Assembly (NCBI GenBank): GCA_964614415.1 | Contig: CAZTLE010000238.1 | Location: 1 to 5,471, forward strand | Reading direction: 5' to 3' | Origin: CAZTLE01 sp964614415 | GTDB lineage: Bacteria; Bacteroidota; Bacteroidia; Flavobacteriales; Flavobacteriaceae | DNA: 5,471 nt | Shown: positions 4,745 to 5,471 of the stretch, piece by piece | How the letters are laid out: each line of letters opens with the position of its first letter | Numbering within the stretch: position 1 is the stretch's first letter | Notes under the pieces: generated by a model | Seen by the model: only the letters and a program-made list of their open reading frames with translations | The model's database searches: none | Told to the model about the DNA's origin: nothing | Made by a program: the position numbers and the translations under genes

Positions 4745-5471
4745 TTACAAGTGACTAACCATAACACTGGCACCTCTTAGTTTGGAATTGTCCTCATCCA
4801 CCGATGTCCATACCACATACAGGGAGTCACCCAGGCGCTCCAATTGTGGAAATCCGCTGGCGCGCTCCGCACTTGTAGTAGTCACTGTAACTGCTGTTCC
4901 CATAGTACCGTCGGAGTTTATCTTCCGGAGTTGAATAAGTGTATCGTCTCCCTTCGGCTCCAGCCAGGTGATCACGGCCGAATCTGCATCTAACATGGAG
5001 AGGTCAACCCTGCCAATTGCGTTTCCGGAGTCGATTCGGACAGGTTCACCGAAGTTTTCTCCGTCCTCCCCGGAAAAGGCCACTTGTACAATCCCTTCCC
5101 CACTGGCTGCCGTAAACCAGGCCAATCCTACTGAGGTACCAAAGGTATCCATTGAGGGGCCGTTCACCGGGCAACCGGCGATCTCCCAGTTGTCGGCGCC
5201 AATGGTCTGAGGTTCCGTCCAGATGCCATCTACTCCACGAACGACGGAAATATCCCGTATCTCACTGTCGCTGCGGTCTCTGTAAGCAACAATGGGACCC
5301 TGAGAGGTCATAGCGGCTGTCGTTTGACAGCAATCACAGACTTTGCCGTCAAGCAGTGAATCTCCATTGATGTTCCCATCCATATCCACAAAGGCACCTC
5401 TAAGCGTCATCTGCCCTCCTCCATGTTCCTTGCCAACAGTCTCACGACCATCCAGCCAAACCAAAAAGAAA
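4745..5471 (-). CDS. BNR/sialidase-fold beta-propeller protein, C-terminal part; 5' end beyond the window
   Basis: The frame is open to the right edge. The TTG at 5464 is not taken as the start, because FF-LVWLDGR reads straight through it. About 241 C-terminal residues are visible. Counting from that TTG, the fragment holds VWLDGRETVGKEHGGGQMTL, then CDCCQT (43-48), GPIVAYRDRSDSEIRDISVV (56-75), IAGCPVNGP (95-103) and VAFSGEDGENFGEPVRI (128-144). That last stretch is a degenerate Asp-box-like turn. It ends with SAERASGFPQLERLGDSLYVVWTS. Repeated strands ending in W or F and evenly spaced turns fit a propeller. I recall this CDCCQT family, often annotated as exo-alpha-sialidase or BNR-repeat protein, in marine bacteria. 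The sialidase catalytic arginine triad cannot be assessed in this fragment, so enzymatic activity is unproven. Probably exported, but the signal region is missing. The TAA is at 4747-4745. Confidence 0.85.
   Translation of the reverse strand, partial: FFLVWLDGRETVGKEHGGGQMTLRGAFVDMDGNINGDSLLDGKVCDCCQTTAAMTSQGPIVAYRDRSDSEIRDISVVRGVDGIWTEPQTIGADNWEIAGCPVNGPSMDTFGTSVGLAWFTAASGEGIVQVAFSGEDGENFGEPVRIDSGNAIGRVDLSMLDADSAVITWLEPKGDDTLIQLRKINSDGTMGTAVTVTTTSAERASGFPQLERLGDSLYVVWTSVDEDNSKLRGASVMVSHL

Noticed and set aside
4711..4754. Inverted repeat AGTCACT/AGTGACT as terminator of the sialidase-like gene
   Set aside because: The arms are 7 bp with a loop of about 30 bases and no T-run follows on the minus strand.

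Overview
The window looks like chromosomal DNA from a Bacteroidota bacterium, most likely a marine Flavobacteriia-type organism. The evidence is a secreted fibre protein whose N-terminal region has the Bacteroidota-style 'VYVETHTPTTN.NGLV' and 'QLLSVPYALYA' motifs, a short-signal lipoprotein, a candidate TAnnTTTG-type promoter box, the lack of clear Shine-Dalgarno sequences, and a marine-type sialidase-fold protein. The genus cannot be named from the sequence alone. Hand-counted samples of the main genes are about 48-58% G+C.

Layout, left to right. (1) Positions 1-2409, plus strand: the C-terminal 802 codons of a large surface or secreted repeat protein, cut at its 5' end. Its centre is a regular array of about 33 units of 11 residues, very rich in Gly, Asp and Asn, probably a beta-solenoid. 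It then decays into looser repeats, a 'GDVEVATDLTIGG' linker and a conserved C-terminal domain (IDHPLDPENKYL). (2) A strong rho-independent terminator at 2433-2462 separates it from a convergent minus-strand pair. (3) Positions 4136-2461, minus strand: a GT-B family-4-like glycosyltransferase with a TTG start, overlapping by ATGA a lipoprotein that carries a coiled coil and a Dabb-type alpha/beta-barrel domain. (4) Positions 4137-4744: a low-G+C segment with a 9-bp perfect hairpin, a plus-strand single-domain GIY-YIG nuclease gene, and three tandem copies of a 40-bp noncoding repeat. (5) Positions 4745-5471, minus strand: the C-terminal part of a BNR/sialidase-fold protein with a CDCC motif, cut by the window edge.

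The glycosyltransferase and the Dabb lipoprotein are probably co-translated. No shared pathway links the repeat protein, the glycosyltransferase pair and the sialidase-like protein. The segment around the GIY-YIG gene looks like a small insertion between two minus-strand genes: its composition, orientation and flanking structures differ from those of its neighbours. It is the best candidate for something undescribed, although the GIY-YIG family itself is well known.
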